From NCBI RefSeq assembly GCF_002847285.1, contig NZ_CP025407.1, positions 3,546,501-3,610,500 of the forward strand: a stretch of 64,000 nt of DNA, given 5' to 3'. The notes beneath the pieces are model-generated. The model did no database searches and was not told where the DNA came from. It saw only the letters and a list, made by a program, of their open reading frames with translations. This document shows, piece by piece, positions 1-8,063 of the stretch. The position numbers were made by a program, and so were the translations under genes. This stretch comes from Streptomyces sp. CMB-StM0423. Lineage in GTDB: Bacteria > Actinomycetota > Actinomycetes > Streptomycetales > Streptomycetaceae. The number at the start of each line of letters is the position of its first letter. The stretch's first letter is position 1.

Positions 1-1
1 G

Positions 2-532
2 GGCGACGGCGGCCTCGCGCTCACCGACGACCCGGAACTCGCCCGCCGGATGCGGCTCTTCGCCGACAAGGGCTGGGACCGGGCGGAGGGGCGGATCCAC
101 CGCGTACCGGGGCTCAACTACCGGATGCCGGAGCTGACGGCGGCGGTCGCGCGGGCGCAGTTGGGGAAGGTGGCGGAGGTCGTACGGATACGCCGCGCCC
201 TGGCCGCCCGGCTGACGGCGGCGCTGGGCGCGGCCGCGTCCGTACGGACCGCGCCGCGGCCCGACGGGCACGCCTGGTGGGTGTACCCGCTGCTGGTGGA
301 CGACAACGCCCGCCGGGCGAAGGCCCTGACGGCCGCGGGCATCCCGGCCGCCGCCGGCTACCTGGAACGCCCCCTCTACGCGAACCCGGTGTTCACCGGC
401 CACCCCGAAGGGCTGTGCCCGCAGGCCGAGCTGCTGATCGGCCGCACCCTGCTCGTCCTCGACTGGAACGAGGGCTACACGCCGGCCGACGTCGACGACA
501 TCGCGCGGGCGGTCCTGGCGGCGTGCGCATGA
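2..532 (+). CDS. DegT/DnrJ/EryC1/StrS-family PLP aminotransferase, C-terminal part (5' end outside window)
   Basis: The open frame enters from the left edge and reads GDGGLALTDDPELARRMRLF, the conserved stretch that follows the PLP-lysine region in sugar aminotransferases of the DegT/DnrJ/EryC1/StrS family. The rest (GLNYRMPELTAAVARAQL, then a segment ending in LDWNEGYTPADVDDIARAV) matches the C-terminal half of that fold. About 176 residues are visible of a usual 360-420, so the PLP lysine lies outside the window. Family members transaminate keto-sugars or keto-inositols. The stop overlaps the next start as ATGA (529-532), so it is translationally coupled to the two amidohydrolase-like genes downstream, which suggests a small-molecule pathway extending to the left. 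Substrate unknown. Confidence 0.85.
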   Translation, partial: GDGGLALTDDPELARRMRLFADKGWDRAEGRIHRVPGLNYRMPELTAAVARAQLGKVAEVVRIRRALAARLTAALGAAASVRTAPRPDGHAWWVYPLLVDDNARRAKALTAAGIPAAAGYLERPLYANPVFTGHPEGLCPQAELLIGRTLLVLDWNEGYTPADVDDIARAVLAACA

Positions 533-1269
533 CGTACGACTGGCTGGTCCCGTCCCCCGAGGAGCGCGTGCGCTGGGACGTGGACGTGCTGTACGGCCCC
601 TGGCCCCGGCACCACCGCGACGTGGACCTCGCCGAGGTCCGCGCCCGGCTGGCCCGCTCCCCCGTCGAGGCAGCCCTCGCCCTCTCCACCCGCGGAGCCC
701 TCTTCGACGCGGAGTCCGGCAACGCGGAGACGCTGCGCGACCTGGCGGACTGCCCGGAACTGCGGCCGGTGGGGACGGTGGACCTGCGGGACCCGTGGGG
801 CGCGGAGGAACGGATCGAGACGCTGGCGGCGGCGGGCGTACGGTTCCTGCGGCTGTTCACCGTCGAGCAGGGGGCGGAGCCGGGCTTCCCGGGCTACGGC
901 CACGTCGTGGACCTGGCGCTGGCGCGGGGGATGGTGCTGCTCCAGGACGGCGACCCGCGCCGCTACGGCCCGGCACTGGCGGACCGGGGCGCCCGCGTGG
1001 TCTTCCTCGACCTGCACACGTACCTGCTGGGCGACTTCCTGCTGCTGGCCCGCCGCGAACCGGGTTTCATGGCGACGACGCGGCTGCTGTCGGCGCCGGA
1101 CTCGGTGGAGCGGGTGGTGGAGGCGGTGGGGGCGAGCCGGCTGGTGTTCGGCTCGCGCACGCCGTTCACGGACATCTCGCCGCAGACGCTGCGCCTGCGC
1201 TACGCGCGGATCGACGCGGCGGACCGGGACTCGATCGCGGGCGGGAACGTCGAGGAGTTGCAGGGCTGA
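529..1269 (+). CDS. Amidohydrolase-fold protein lacking the metal-binding HxH motif
   Basis: This 246-residue protein is coupled to the aminotransferase gene by an ATGA overlap and to the next gene by TGATG. Its length, the YGPWP segment near residues 26-30 and the end FGSRTPFTD...GNVEEL parallel the amidohydrolase encoded just downstream. However, the N-terminal HxH metal pair is replaced (DVDVLYGPWP against DVHGHWGPWP in the neighbour) and the usual FGTD/FGSD aspartate context is altered. What is seen is a TIM-barrel amidohydrolase-2-like protein with degenerate metal ligands. I infer a non-hydrolytic paralogue or a partner subunit of the next protein. Function unknown. Confidence 0.7.
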   Translation: MTYDWLVPSPEERVRWDVDVLYGPWPRHHRDVDLAEVRARLARSPVEAALALSTRGALFDAESGNAETLRDLADCPELRPVGTVDLRDPWGAEERIETLAAAGVRFLRLFTVEQGAEPGFPGYGHVVDLALARGMVLLQDGDPRRYGPALADRGARVVFLDLHTYLLGDFLLLARREPGFMATTRLLSAPDSVERVVEAVGASRLVFGSRTPFTDISPQTLRLRYARIDAADRDSIAGGNVEELQG

Positions 1270-2027
1270 TGCCGATCATCGACGTGCACGGACACTGGGG
1301 CCCGTGGCCGTACTTCAGGTCCTCGGGGCTGCTCGGGGAGACGAACATCGACCTGATGGACAGGTACGGGATAGACGTGCAGATCGTCTCGGGGGCGGAG
1401 GCGGTGACGTACGACGCGGTGGCGGGAAACGCGGCGCTGGCGCGGGTGCTGGCGGCGCAGCCGCGGCTGTACGGCTACGCGGTGGTGAACCCGAACCGCA
1501 TCGAGGCGAGCGCGGCGGACCTGCGCCACCACCTGGCGGGGGGCCGCTTCGTCGGCGCGAAGATCCACACCCACTACCCGGGCCGGGCGATCGGCTCCCG
1601 GGAGATGAGGGAGGCGTTCGCGCTCCTGAACGACCTGGAGGTGCCGCTGCTGCTGCACACCTGGGACCCGGACGTGGCCCGGCTCCCGGCCCTGCTGGCG
1701 GACTTCCCGCGGCTGCGGGTGATAGTCGGCCACGCGGGAGGCGACGCCTGGCGGGAGGCGGCGCACGCGGCGGCGGAGTGCGACAGGTTGTACCTGGAGC
1801 ACTGCCGCACGGCGGCGGACGCGGAGCGCATCACGTACGCGCGGGAGGCGGGGGTGGGCGTGGAGAGGCTGCTGTTCGGCACGGACGCGACGCTGGTGGA
1901 CCCGAGCGTGTCGCTGGGGGTGGTGCGGGACGCGGGGTTGCGGGGGGCGGAACTGGAGCGGGTGCTGTGGGGGAACGCGGCGGAGCTGTTCGGGCTGGGG
2001 GAGTTGGGGGGCGGGGCGGGGCGCTGA
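1269..2027 (+). CDS. Amidohydrolase family 2 metal-dependent hydrolase
   Basis: The 252-residue product starts MPIIDVHGHWGPW and keeps the ligand pattern of the amidohydrolase-2 (PF04909) family: HxH at residues 6-8, a histidine in KIHTHY, one in LLLHTWD, one in VIVGHAGG and the late aspartate in LLFGTDA. Members hydrolyse or decarboxylate carboxylated and cyclic substrates in the cytoplasm. The ATG overlaps the upstream stop (TGATG at 1267-1271), making it the third gene of a coupled set with the aminotransferase and the degenerate paralogue. The C-terminus becomes Gly-rich. Substrate not predictable. Confidence 0.85.
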   Translation: MPIIDVHGHWGPWPYFRSSGLLGETNIDLMDRYGIDVQIVSGAEAVTYDAVAGNAALARVLAAQPRLYGYAVVNPNRIEASAADLRHHLAGGRFVGAKIHTHYPGRAIGSREMREAFALLNDLEVPLLLHTWDPDVARLPALLADFPRLRVIVGHAGGDAWREAAHAAAECDRLYLEHCRTAADAERITYAREAGVGVERLLFGTDATLVDPSVSLGVVRDAGLRGAELERVLWGNAAELFGLGELGGGAGR

Positions 2028-2334
2028 CGGAGGGCGGGGGTAGCTGGGGCCGGGGGCCCGGGGCCCGGGTGAGTCGGTGCCGAGGGCAGGGTGAGCTGGG
2101 GCCCGGAGTAGGCCAGGGGGCCCGGGTGATTCGGGCCGAGGGCGACAGGCCCCGTGCCACGGGCGGTGGGGACCCGTGCGGGCTCACCGCCGACCCGGCA
2201 CACCCCACGACCACGCAACCCCCGCGCCAATCCTTCGCCACGGCGACCTCCCCCGGATCGACTCCCGCGGATCGACCGATGCCCTCCGGCGAACCCTCCT
2301 CCCAAGGCACAGGACTCCGGGCCCCCGGGAACCC
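2028..2334. repeat. Gene-free stretch with an imperfect direct repeat
   Basis: No credible gene lies between the convergent amidohydrolase and GNAT genes. The first half is extremely G-rich and contains two related copies of about 31 bases, at 2060-2090 and 2117-2149. Both share GGGGCCCGGGTGA, then a TCGG element, then CCGAGGGC. The second half is C-rich without a clear signal. No function is proposed. Confidence 0.4.
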
Positions 2335-2832
2335 TCACCCAGCAACCGGCCTCTCCCTCACCCACACCGTCACCCCATGCCCCATGAACGTCTCCTCCCG
2401 CCGCGGCTCAAACCCCAGCCGCTCCGCCACCCGCGCCGAAGCCGTATTCGCCGGGCGGATCAACGAGATGAAGTACTCCTCCTCCAGCGTCGCGAACCCC
2501 CACTCCAGGCACGCGCCCGCCGCCTCCGTCGCGTAGCCGTGGCCCCAGGACTCCGCCGCCAGGGTCCAGCCGAGTTCCACCTCGTCCAGTTCTTCCCAGT
2601 AGTTCAGGCCCACCCGGCCGATGAACTCCCCGCTGGACTTCAGCTCGACCGCGCACAGCCCGTGTCCCCGTTCCGCCCACTGCCGTTCGATCGTGGCAAG
2701 CCGCGCACGCGCCTGCTCGGGCGTGTACGCGCCCACGAACCTGTTCACCCGCTCATCGGCGTGCAGCGCCACAAACGCGTCGACATCCTCCGTCGTCAGC
2801 GGGCGCAGCACGAGCCGTTCCGTCTCGATCAT
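2335..2832 (-). CDS. GNAT-family N-acetyltransferase (RimJ/RimL type)
   Basis: The 165-residue protein begins MIETERLVLRPLTTEDVDAF, the hallmark of RimJ/RimL-like acetyltransferases (Acetyltransf_3). It continues with the beta-strand GRVGLNYW, the acetyl-CoA loop region ESWGHGYATEA (consensus Q/RxxGxG/A slightly altered) and NTASARVAERLGF. Such enzymes move acetyl from acetyl-CoA to an amine in the cytoplasm. The ATG at 2832 is chosen; a GTG one codon upstream is equally in frame and no strong Shine-Dalgarno decides. It stands alone between a repeat-bearing spacer and a truncated TetR gene. Substrate unknown. Confidence 0.85.
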   Translation of the reverse strand: MIETERLVLRPLTTEDVDAFVALHADERVNRFVGAYTPEQARARLATIERQWAERGHGLCAVELKSSGEFIGRVGLNYWEELDEVELGWTLAAESWGHGYATEAAGACLEWGFATLEEEYFISLIRPANTASARVAERLGFEPRREETFMGHGVTVWVRERPVAG

Positions 2833-2900
2833 CACACCAGGCTAATCGGGCCGCCGCCCCACCACAGCGGTCACCGCCAGCGCCGTGTACCCCATCGTGA

Positions 2901-3488
2901 ACCTGCCCCCAGCCCGGCTGCGCCAAGGGCGTGCTGCACCGGCACTTCGCCGACTTCGACGACTTCCTCGCCGCCCTCGTCCTCGACCGCGTCGCCCGCC
3001 TCGAAGGCCAGGCCGCCTCCCTGCGCGCCGCCGCCGACACCGGTCGCGGCACCGTCGTCGGCAACCTCGCCGACGCGCTGACCGACCTCTTCGAGTCCGT
3101 CGCCGTCGCCGTCGTCGGGCTCCTCGTCTCCCGCGACGGGCTGCGCGCCCGGCTCCGCGGGACCCGGCCGACCGGGGTGCCGCTGCTCACCGACGCCGCC
3201 GACATGCTCGCCGCGTACCTCACCGCCGAACGCGACCGCGGCCGGCTCGCCCCCGATGCCGACATCCCCGTGCTCGCCCCCACCCTCGTCGGCGCCGCCC
3301 ACCTCCTCTTCGCCGACCGTGACGCCGCCCCGCCCGCGCCCGGCGAGGTACGGAAGGTCATCGCCGCGGTCCTCTCCCCCGTCGTCCTCCCTCCGCACGA
3401 AGTCCAAGCCCCCGGCACGCCAGACGGATCCCCGTGTAAAGTGGCCCCGCCGTGTTCGTCTGCGGAGAGAGATGAGAGAGGGAGGTGA
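2901..3488 (+). pseudogene. TetR-family regulator lacking its N-terminal DNA-binding part
   Basis: The frame picks up in the middle of the TetR recognition helix region (CAKGVLHRHFADFDDFLAAL) and carries a plausible ligand-binding C-terminal domain with LLTDAADMLAAYLTAERDRG. The roughly 40 residues that should precede it (helices 1-2 of the HTH) are absent: an in-frame TGA lies at 2898-2900 and the sequence before it encodes nothing TetR-like in any frame. GTG at 2931 could start a residual protein without a DNA-binding domain. The last ~20 codons (up to 3488) run over a likely promoter or leader for the next gene and look non-coding. I read this as a 5'-truncated remnant. Confidence 0.65.
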
Positions 3489-3493
3489 GGTTG

Positions 3494-3559
3494 ATGACCG
3501 CGCTCAAGGCCACCGTGCGCAGCGTCCGGGTCTCCCTCACGTCCCGGGCCGTGGCCTGA
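3494..3559 (+). CDS. Possible 21-residue leader peptide
   Basis: A 22-codon frame (MTALKATVRSVRVSLTSRAV plus one residue) follows a purine-rich ribosome site (GAGAGGGAGGTGAGG, 3477-3490) at good spacing. It lies about 90 bases ahead of a GNAT gene. A TGTAAAGT element at about 3435-3442 could be the -10 of a promoter for it. The bases after the stop (CCTCTCTCCC) are partly complementary to the ribosome-site region. It may be a leader peptide or chance; nothing identifies a function. Confidence 0.3.
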   Translation: MTALKATVRSVRVSLTSRAVA

Positions 3560-3646
3560 CCTCTCTCCCACCCCCGCCCACGCCGGGAGCGTGAGCCCGC
3601 GGGGCGTCCACACGAACGCGACCATCGAAACGGATCCACATCCATC

Positions 3647-4201
3647 ATGGGCAACACCATGCGCAACACCGGCAACACCTGGATCACGCGCGCCGAGACC
3701 CGCGCCGACATCCCCGTCATCCGCGAGATCACCGTCGCCGCCTTCGACCGCGAGCACGAGGCCGACATCGTCGACAAGCTGCGTGCCGACGAGTCCGCGT
3801 GGATCGAGGGCCTGTCCCTCGTCGTCACGGACCCCGAAGCGGCGGACGACACCGCCGGCGCCCCGCTCCTCGGGCACATCCTGCTCACCCGCGGCCACAT
3901 CGGCGACACCCCCGCGCTCTGCCTCGGGCCCGTCTCCGTGCGGCCCGAGCGGCAGCGTGACGGGGTGGGTTCCGTGGCCGTACGGGCCGCGCTCGCGGCG
4001 GCCGCGGCGCGGGGCGAGCGGTACGTCGTCCTCGTCGGACACCCGGAGTACTACCCGCGGTTCGGGTTCACGCGGGCGTCCGCGTACGGCATCCGGATCA
4101 GCGTCGAGGTTCCGGACGACGCGCTGATGGCCCTCGCGCTCGACGAGGCCCACCCGCTGCCCGGCGGCATGATCCGCTGGCCGGCGGCGTTCGGTATCTG
4201 A
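3647..4201 (+). CDS. GNAT-family N-acetyltransferase (YhbS-like)
   Basis: The 184-residue protein has the GNAT layout: TRAETRADIPVIREI at the N-terminus, strand 4 LCLGPVSVRPERQRDGVGSV with the RxxGVG acetyl-CoA pyrophosphate loop, then YVVLVGHPEYYPRFGF, which is typical of the YhbS subgroup. It is predicted to be a cytoplasmic acetyl-CoA-dependent acyltransferase of unknown substrate. The ATG at 3647 is taken; a second ATG 12 bases downstream is possible because neither has a strong ribosome site. A near-perfect hairpin follows the stop and is shared with the convergent methyltransferase gene. Confidence 0.85.
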   Translation: MGNTMRNTGNTWITRAETRADIPVIREITVAAFDREHEADIVDKLRADESAWIEGLSLVVTDPEAADDTAGAPLLGHILLTRGHIGDTPALCLGPVSVRPERQRDGVGSVAVRAALAAAAARGERYVVLVGHPEYYPRFGFTRASAYGIRISVEVPDDALMALALDEAHPLPGGMIRWPAAFGI

Positions 4202-4209
4202 TCACCACC

Positions 4210-4248
4210 GGTACGGGGCCGGGCGCGGTCCGCGCCCGGCCCCGTACC
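4210..4248. terminator. Bidirectional hairpin terminator
   Basis: Two perfectly complementary 19-base arms (GGTACGGGGCCGGGCGCGG and its reverse complement) are separated by one base, between the stops of two convergent genes (4201 and 4264). The position and symmetry fit a terminator serving both genes. Confidence 0.8.
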
Positions 4249-4263
4249 GCCACCGGCCCCTGC

Positions 4264-5043
4264 TCAGGCCGGCTTGCGCGCCTTGAAGAGCGTCCGCGCG
4301 CTGTGCGCGACGAACGGGCCCTCCGCCGCGATCAGTTCGTGCATCTCGCGCAGCCTCGGCCGGTACGCCTCGACCGTGAAGCCCGGCACCATCCAGATCA
4401 CCTTCCGCAGGAAGTACGCGACCGCGCCCACGTCGTGGAACTCCATCCGCAGCCGCTCGGTCCGCACGTCCACGATCTCCAGCCCGGCCGCCTCCGCCGC
4501 CGCCCGCTCCCGCCCCGGGTCGCGGCCCCGCCGCGTCTCCTCCGGCTGCGGCCCGAGGAAGTACTCGACCAGCTCGAAGACGCTCGCCGGGCCCACGTGC
4601 TGGGCGAAGTACGTCCCGCCGGGGCGCAGGACGCGGGCGATCTCCTCGAAGTACGGCTTCACCGGGTGCCGGCTGACCACCAGGTCGAACGCGCCGTCCG
4701 CGAACGGCAGCGGCGGCTCCTCCGGCGCGGCGACCACCACCGTGCCGAGGGGGTGCAGCAGGGCCGTGGCCTTGGCGACGTTCGGCGGCCACGCCTCGGT
4801 GGCCACGGACAGCGCCGGCCGCGCCGGCACCCCGGCGAGCACTTCGCCGCCGCCGGTCTGGATGTCCAGCGACGCGCTCGCGGCGGCCATGCGCGCGCCC
4901 ATGGTCCGCTGGTAGCCCCAGGAGGGCCGCGCCTCGGTGGCGCGGCCCTCGAACCAGGAGAAGTCCCAGCCCTCGGTGGGGGTCGCGGCCGCTTCGTCGA
5001 GGAGGCGGTCGAACTCGGGGTCGGTGGCGGCTTCGGAGGTCAT
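4264..5043 (-). CDS. Class I SAM-dependent methyltransferase
   Basis: The 259-residue protein contains the later motifs of a Rossmann methyltransferase: LPFADGAFDLVVSRH (post-motif acidic loop), YFEEIARVLRPGGTYF (motif IV/V) and a C-terminal alpha/beta lobe with FHDVGAVAYFLRKV. The first glycine loop reads LDIQTGGGEVL, matching the SAM-binding D-x-G-x-G-x-G pattern. Cytoplasmic, small-molecule or unknown acceptor. It is monocistronic, convergent with the GNAT gene and divergent from the LuxR-type regulator. Whether it belongs to the RiPP cluster that starts next door is unclear; I think not. Confidence 0.85.
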   Translation of the reverse strand: MTSEAATDPEFDRLLDEAAATPTEGWDFSWFEGRATEARPSWGYQRTMGARMAAASASLDIQTGGGEVLAGVPARPALSVATEAWPPNVAKATALLHPLGTVVVAAPEEPPLPFADGAFDLVVSRHPVKPYFEEIARVLRPGGTYFAQHVGPASVFELVEYFLGPQPEETRRGRDPGRERAAAEAAGLEIVDVRTERLRMEFHDVGAVAYFLRKVIWMVPGFTVEAYRPRLREMHELIAAEGPFVAHSARTLFKARKPA

Positions 5044-5242
5044 GCGGTGATCGTCGCAAAGTCAAGGTGTGGCAAGCGACCGGATTAGTGCGCCGCCGTC
5101 CCCTCCTGCCCCCGCCCGAGAACACTGCGTACGCCCCGCACCTCCCACCTCCGACTTCCCCCGCACGGGCGGCCGTTCGGAAGTCTGTGTGCGGCCCTCG
5201 CTTTCCACGGTCAGCCTCGGGTATGCATGCCGCAGCGCACTC

Positions 5243-5268
5243 CGGCGTGACAAATTGTCGTTACGCCG
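5243..5268. promoter_or_regulatory. Inverted repeat upstream of the LuxR-type regulator
   Basis: Within the 315-base spacer between the methyltransferase and regulator genes lies a nested palindrome: outer arms CGGCGT (5243-5248) and ACGCCG (5263-5268), inner arms GACAA and TTGTC around a central A at 5254. It sits about 90 bases before the regulator's GTG start, a reasonable operator position. The remaining spacer shows no gene. Binding protein unknown; autoregulation is an inference. Confidence 0.4.
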
Positions 5269-5358
5269 AAGTTCACCCTGCCGTGGCGACGGCGCGGAAC
5301 CATGGGGCCGGTTACCGCCGGCCCCTCGTGGCACACCGCTCGAAGCAGGAGGCTCGCC

Positions 5359-6381
5359 GTGCACACCAACGAAATGGGAGTCTTCGGGGTCTCCCCCGCG
5401 GAGGAGCAGCTCTACCGGCACTTCCTCCGGAACCCCGATTCACCCTCCGAAGGCGTCCACGTGAAGCTCGGCGTCGACCGGCATGAAACGGAAGAAGCCA
5501 TGGCCCGCCTGATCCGGCTGCGGCTGCTCAGACCCGGGGATCGGCCGGGGTGGTTCATCCCTGTCGATCCGGAGCAGGTCGTGGCGCGGCTCACCGAGAT
5601 GCGGCTGCGCGAGATGTACCAGGAGATCCAGCGGCTCACCCAGAGCCGGTACGTGCTGACGACGCTCCGCGCGGAGACCGCGGCCACGGCGGAGGGCGGC
5701 GGCCAGGCGGGCGCGTACGGCGGGGAGCACGGAGTGGAGGAGATCGACGACCGGGACGCCCTGAGCAACCGGATGGAGGAGCTGGTCTTCTTCGCCCGGG
5801 AGGAGATCGCCTCCGTCGAGCCGGGCTTCCACCTGATGAGCGAAGCGGTGCTGAAGCGGCGCGCGGTGGAGTGGCGGGCGCTGAAGCGCGGGGTGCGGCG
5901 GCGGCTGGTGCTGCCCGCGGACACGCTGCGGCATCCGCGGGTCGCGGGGCACGTGCGGGAGCTGCTGGCCCGGGGCGGCGAGGTGCGGGTGGTCGAGGAG
6001 ATCTCGGACCAGCTCGCCGTGTACGACGGGCGGGTGGCCCTCATGCCCAAGGACCCGAAGAACCTCGACGAGGGCGCGCTGCTGGTACGGGGGCGGGGGC
6101 TGGTCAGCACGCTGTCGGGGCTCTTCGAGAAGGTGTGGGAGCAGGCCGAGGACGTCTCCGTCGAGCTGCGCGAGCCCGCGGAGCCGGAGCCGGAGCTGTC
6201 GGAGGCGGAGCTGCGGGTGCTGCGGATGATGTGCGAGGTGGGCAAGGACGAGACGGGGGCCAGGGATCTGGGTGTCTCCGTGCGTACGTACCGGAGGCAC
6301 ATCGCCGACGTGCTGCGGATCCTCGGCGCCTCCACGCGGGCGCAGGCCGCGCTGCTCGCGCGCGAGCGCGGGTGGGTGTGA
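5359..6381 (+). CDS. LuxR-type transcriptional regulator with TrmB-like N-terminus
   Basis: The GTG start at 5359 follows AGGAGG (5347-5352) with six bases between and gives 340 residues. The N-terminal ~90 residues (VSPAEEQLYRHFLRN...MARLIRLRLLRPGD) form a winged-helix of TrmB/MarR style, followed by a helical linker. The middle has a PLD/TrmB-C-like fold (RRLVLPADTLRHPRVAGHVR, VYDGRVALMPKDPKN). The C-terminus is a LuxR HTH (LSEAELRVLRMMCEVGKDE...RTYRRHIADVLRILGASTR). Regulators of this build often sit in RiPP and other antibiotic clusters of actinomycetes. It is at the cluster edge, convergent with the 78-residue gene and M20 peptidase. A palindrome lies in its promoter. Confidence 0.85.
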   Translation: MHTNEMGVFGVSPAEEQLYRHFLRNPDSPSEGVHVKLGVDRHETEEAMARLIRLRLLRPGDRPGWFIPVDPEQVVARLTEMRLREMYQEIQRLTQSRYVLTTLRAETAATAEGGGQAGAYGGEHGVEEIDDRDALSNRMEELVFFAREEIASVEPGFHLMSEAVLKRRAVEWRALKRGVRRRLVLPADTLRHPRVAGHVRELLARGGEVRVVEEISDQLAVYDGRVALMPKDPKNLDEGALLVRGRGLVSTLSGLFEKVWEQAEDVSVELREPAEPEPELSEAELRVLRMMCEVGKDETGARDLGVSVRTYRRHIADVLRILGASTRAQAALLARERGWV

Positions 6382-6387
6382 CCGGGG

Positions 6388-6624
6388 TCAGTTCTCCACC
6401 GACCAGCCGGCGCACGCCCGGTGCGTCAGCGCGTCGCCCGCCACCGTCGTCGCCCCCACCTCCGGCACCGTCAGCCGCAGCCTGATCCGCTCCGAGTCCA
6501 CCCGCAGGCCGTGCGGGAGATGGGCCCGTAGCAGCCACAGCAGCCGGACCGCGGTCGTCTCCGCGGGCGGGGCGTCGAAGTCCTGGCGTACGAACGCCAC
6601 TTCGACCGACCGGCCGCCGCTCAT
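6388..6624 (-). CDS. 78-residue protein of unknown function in the RiPP cluster
   Basis: This small soluble protein starts with ATG overlapping the stop of the M20 peptidase gene (ATGA, 6621-6624), so it is probably made together with it. It has an alpha/beta character (SVEVAFVRQDF; VRLLWLLRAHLPHGLRV; RIRLRLTVPEVG) and no transmembrane segment. Nothing recognisable by eye; it could be an accessory or immunity-type factor because of its position. The region after it is the convergent end of the LuxR-type gene. Confidence 0.6.
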   Translation of the reverse strand: MSGGRSVEVAFVRQDFDAPPAETTAVRLLWLLRAHLPHGLRVDSERIRLRLTVPEVGATTVAGDALTHRACAGWSVEN

Positions 6625-7985
6625 CGACCCGCCCCGCCGGCGCCGGAGCCCCCGCCGGCCGCGCCGACCGGATCGCCCCCGCCCGGCTCACCGGAACCGG
6701 AACCGGGGTCAGGGCCAGGGCCGTCGTCGCCCCCGCCCGCCCCGGCCGCGGCATCCGGGGTACGTGCCCGCAGCGCCCGCCGCGCCGCCGCCGTCAGCGC
6801 CTCGATGCCCGTCTCCAGCGCCGGGCGCAGGTCCGGCGCGAACCGGGGCGAGTGGTTGCCCGGCACCGGGACCCCCGTGCGTGCCGCTTCGCGGCGGGCC
6901 GACGCGGAGACGGTGCCCAGCATCCAGTAGCCGAGCCGGACGCCGGGGGCCCCGTGCACCTCGGCGCCCGCGGGGCCGTACCAGGCGAAGTCCTCCGCCG
7001 CGGTGGCCGGTTGCCAGCGCAGCACCCGGGCGCCGCCCAGCGCCGCGACGTGGGCGTCCCGCAGCTCCGCGGTCAGCCCCGCGTCCGGCAGCAGGGTCCG
7101 CGAGCGGCCCCGTACCGTCACCTCCGGCGGCTTCGGCGCCCCCGCCGCCTCCGCCTCGCCGGCCAGCACCCGGCGGACGCCCGCCAGCAGCCGGTCCAGG
7201 GTGCCCTCGTCGAACGCCCGCAGGCTGATGCCCAGTTCCGCGCGGTCCGGAATGACGTTCGCCTCCGTACCCGCATGCAGCCGGCCCACCGTCAGCACGG
7301 CCTGCTCCGCGGGGGCCCGTTCGCGGGCGACCAGCGCCTGGAGCCGCAGCACGGCCGCCGCCGCCGACACCACCGGGTCCACCGTCAGGTGCGGTGCCCC
7401 GGCGTGGCCGCCGGCGCCGTGCAGCACCGCGTCGACCGCGACGGTGCCGGCCAGCAGCGGGGCGCCGTCCGTGTGGGCGACGGCGCCGGCGGGCAGCGGC
7501 GCGGTGTGCTGGGCGAGGACCGTGTCGGGCGGTCCGGTGAGGTCGTAGAGCCCGGCGCGCAGCATCGCCAGCGCGCCGTCGAGCGTCTCCTCGGCCGGCT
7601 GGCCGACGACGGCCACCGTGCCGCGCCAGCCGCCGGTGTCGCGCGCGAGCAGTTCGGCGGTGCCGGCGAGTGCGGCGAGGTGCACGTCGTGGCCGCAGGC
7701 GTGGGCGACGCCGGGGACGGTGCTGGCGTAGCGGAGTCCGCTGGCCTCCGTCACGGGCAGCGCGTCGAGTTCGGCGCGCAGCAGCACGGTCGGGCCCTCG
7801 CCTCTGCGCAGCAGCCCGACGACGCCGTGGCCGCCGATGCCGCGGGTGACGGCGTAGCCGGCGGCGGCGAGCCGGTCGGCGAGGACGCCCGCGGTGCGTT
7901 CCTCGGCGCCGGACGGCTCGGGGTGGAGATGGACGTCGAGACAGCACTCGACGGCGGACCGCAGAACGTCCGCGGTTACGGCCAT
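6621..7985 (-). CDS. M20-family amidohydrolase/carboxypeptidase in the RiPP cluster
   Basis: The protein (454 residues from the ATG at 7985, which has GAAGAGGAG about 10 bases upstream; the GTG at 7994 is too close to it) has the M20D signature: ACGHDVHLAAL with the first metal ligands, GQPAEE with the catalytic Glu pair, and AGGHAGAPH in the dimerisation domain. Relatives hydrolyse N-acyl amino acids or short peptides using divalent metal. An unusual Gly/Pro/Ser-rich tail of about 60 residues follows the catalytic domain. The gene is divergent from the precursor peptide and coupled to the 78-residue gene. Plausible roles are trimming of the leader or follower, or hydrolysis of a modified peptide; neither is demonstrated. 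Confidence 0.8.
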   Translation of the reverse strand: MAVTADVLRSAVECCLDVHLHPEPSGAEERTAGVLADRLAAAGYAVTRGIGGHGVVGLLRRGEGPTVLLRAELDALPVTEASGLRYASTVPGVAHACGHDVHLAALAGTAELLARDTGGWRGTVAVVGQPAEETLDGALAMLRAGLYDLTGPPDTVLAQHTAPLPAGAVAHTDGAPLLAGTVAVDAVLHGAGGHAGAPHLTVDPVVSAAAAVLRLQALVARERAPAEQAVLTVGRLHAGTEANVIPDRAELGISLRAFDEGTLDRLLAGVRRVLAGEAEAAGAPKPPEVTVRGRSRTLLPDAGLTAELRDAHVAALGGARVLRWQPATAAEDFAWYGPAGAEVHGAPGVRLGYWMLGTVSASARREAARTGVPVPGNHSPRFAPDLRPALETGIEALTAAARRALRARTPDAAAGAGGGDDGPGPDPGSGSGEPGGGDPVGAAGGGSGAGGAGR

Positions 7986-8063
7986 GCGCGCCACGCTCCT
8001 CTTCCGGGCAGCCCCAGCCTGCCCGACGACGTGATCAGTACGGACTCAGCCCCCTGTCGCCGG

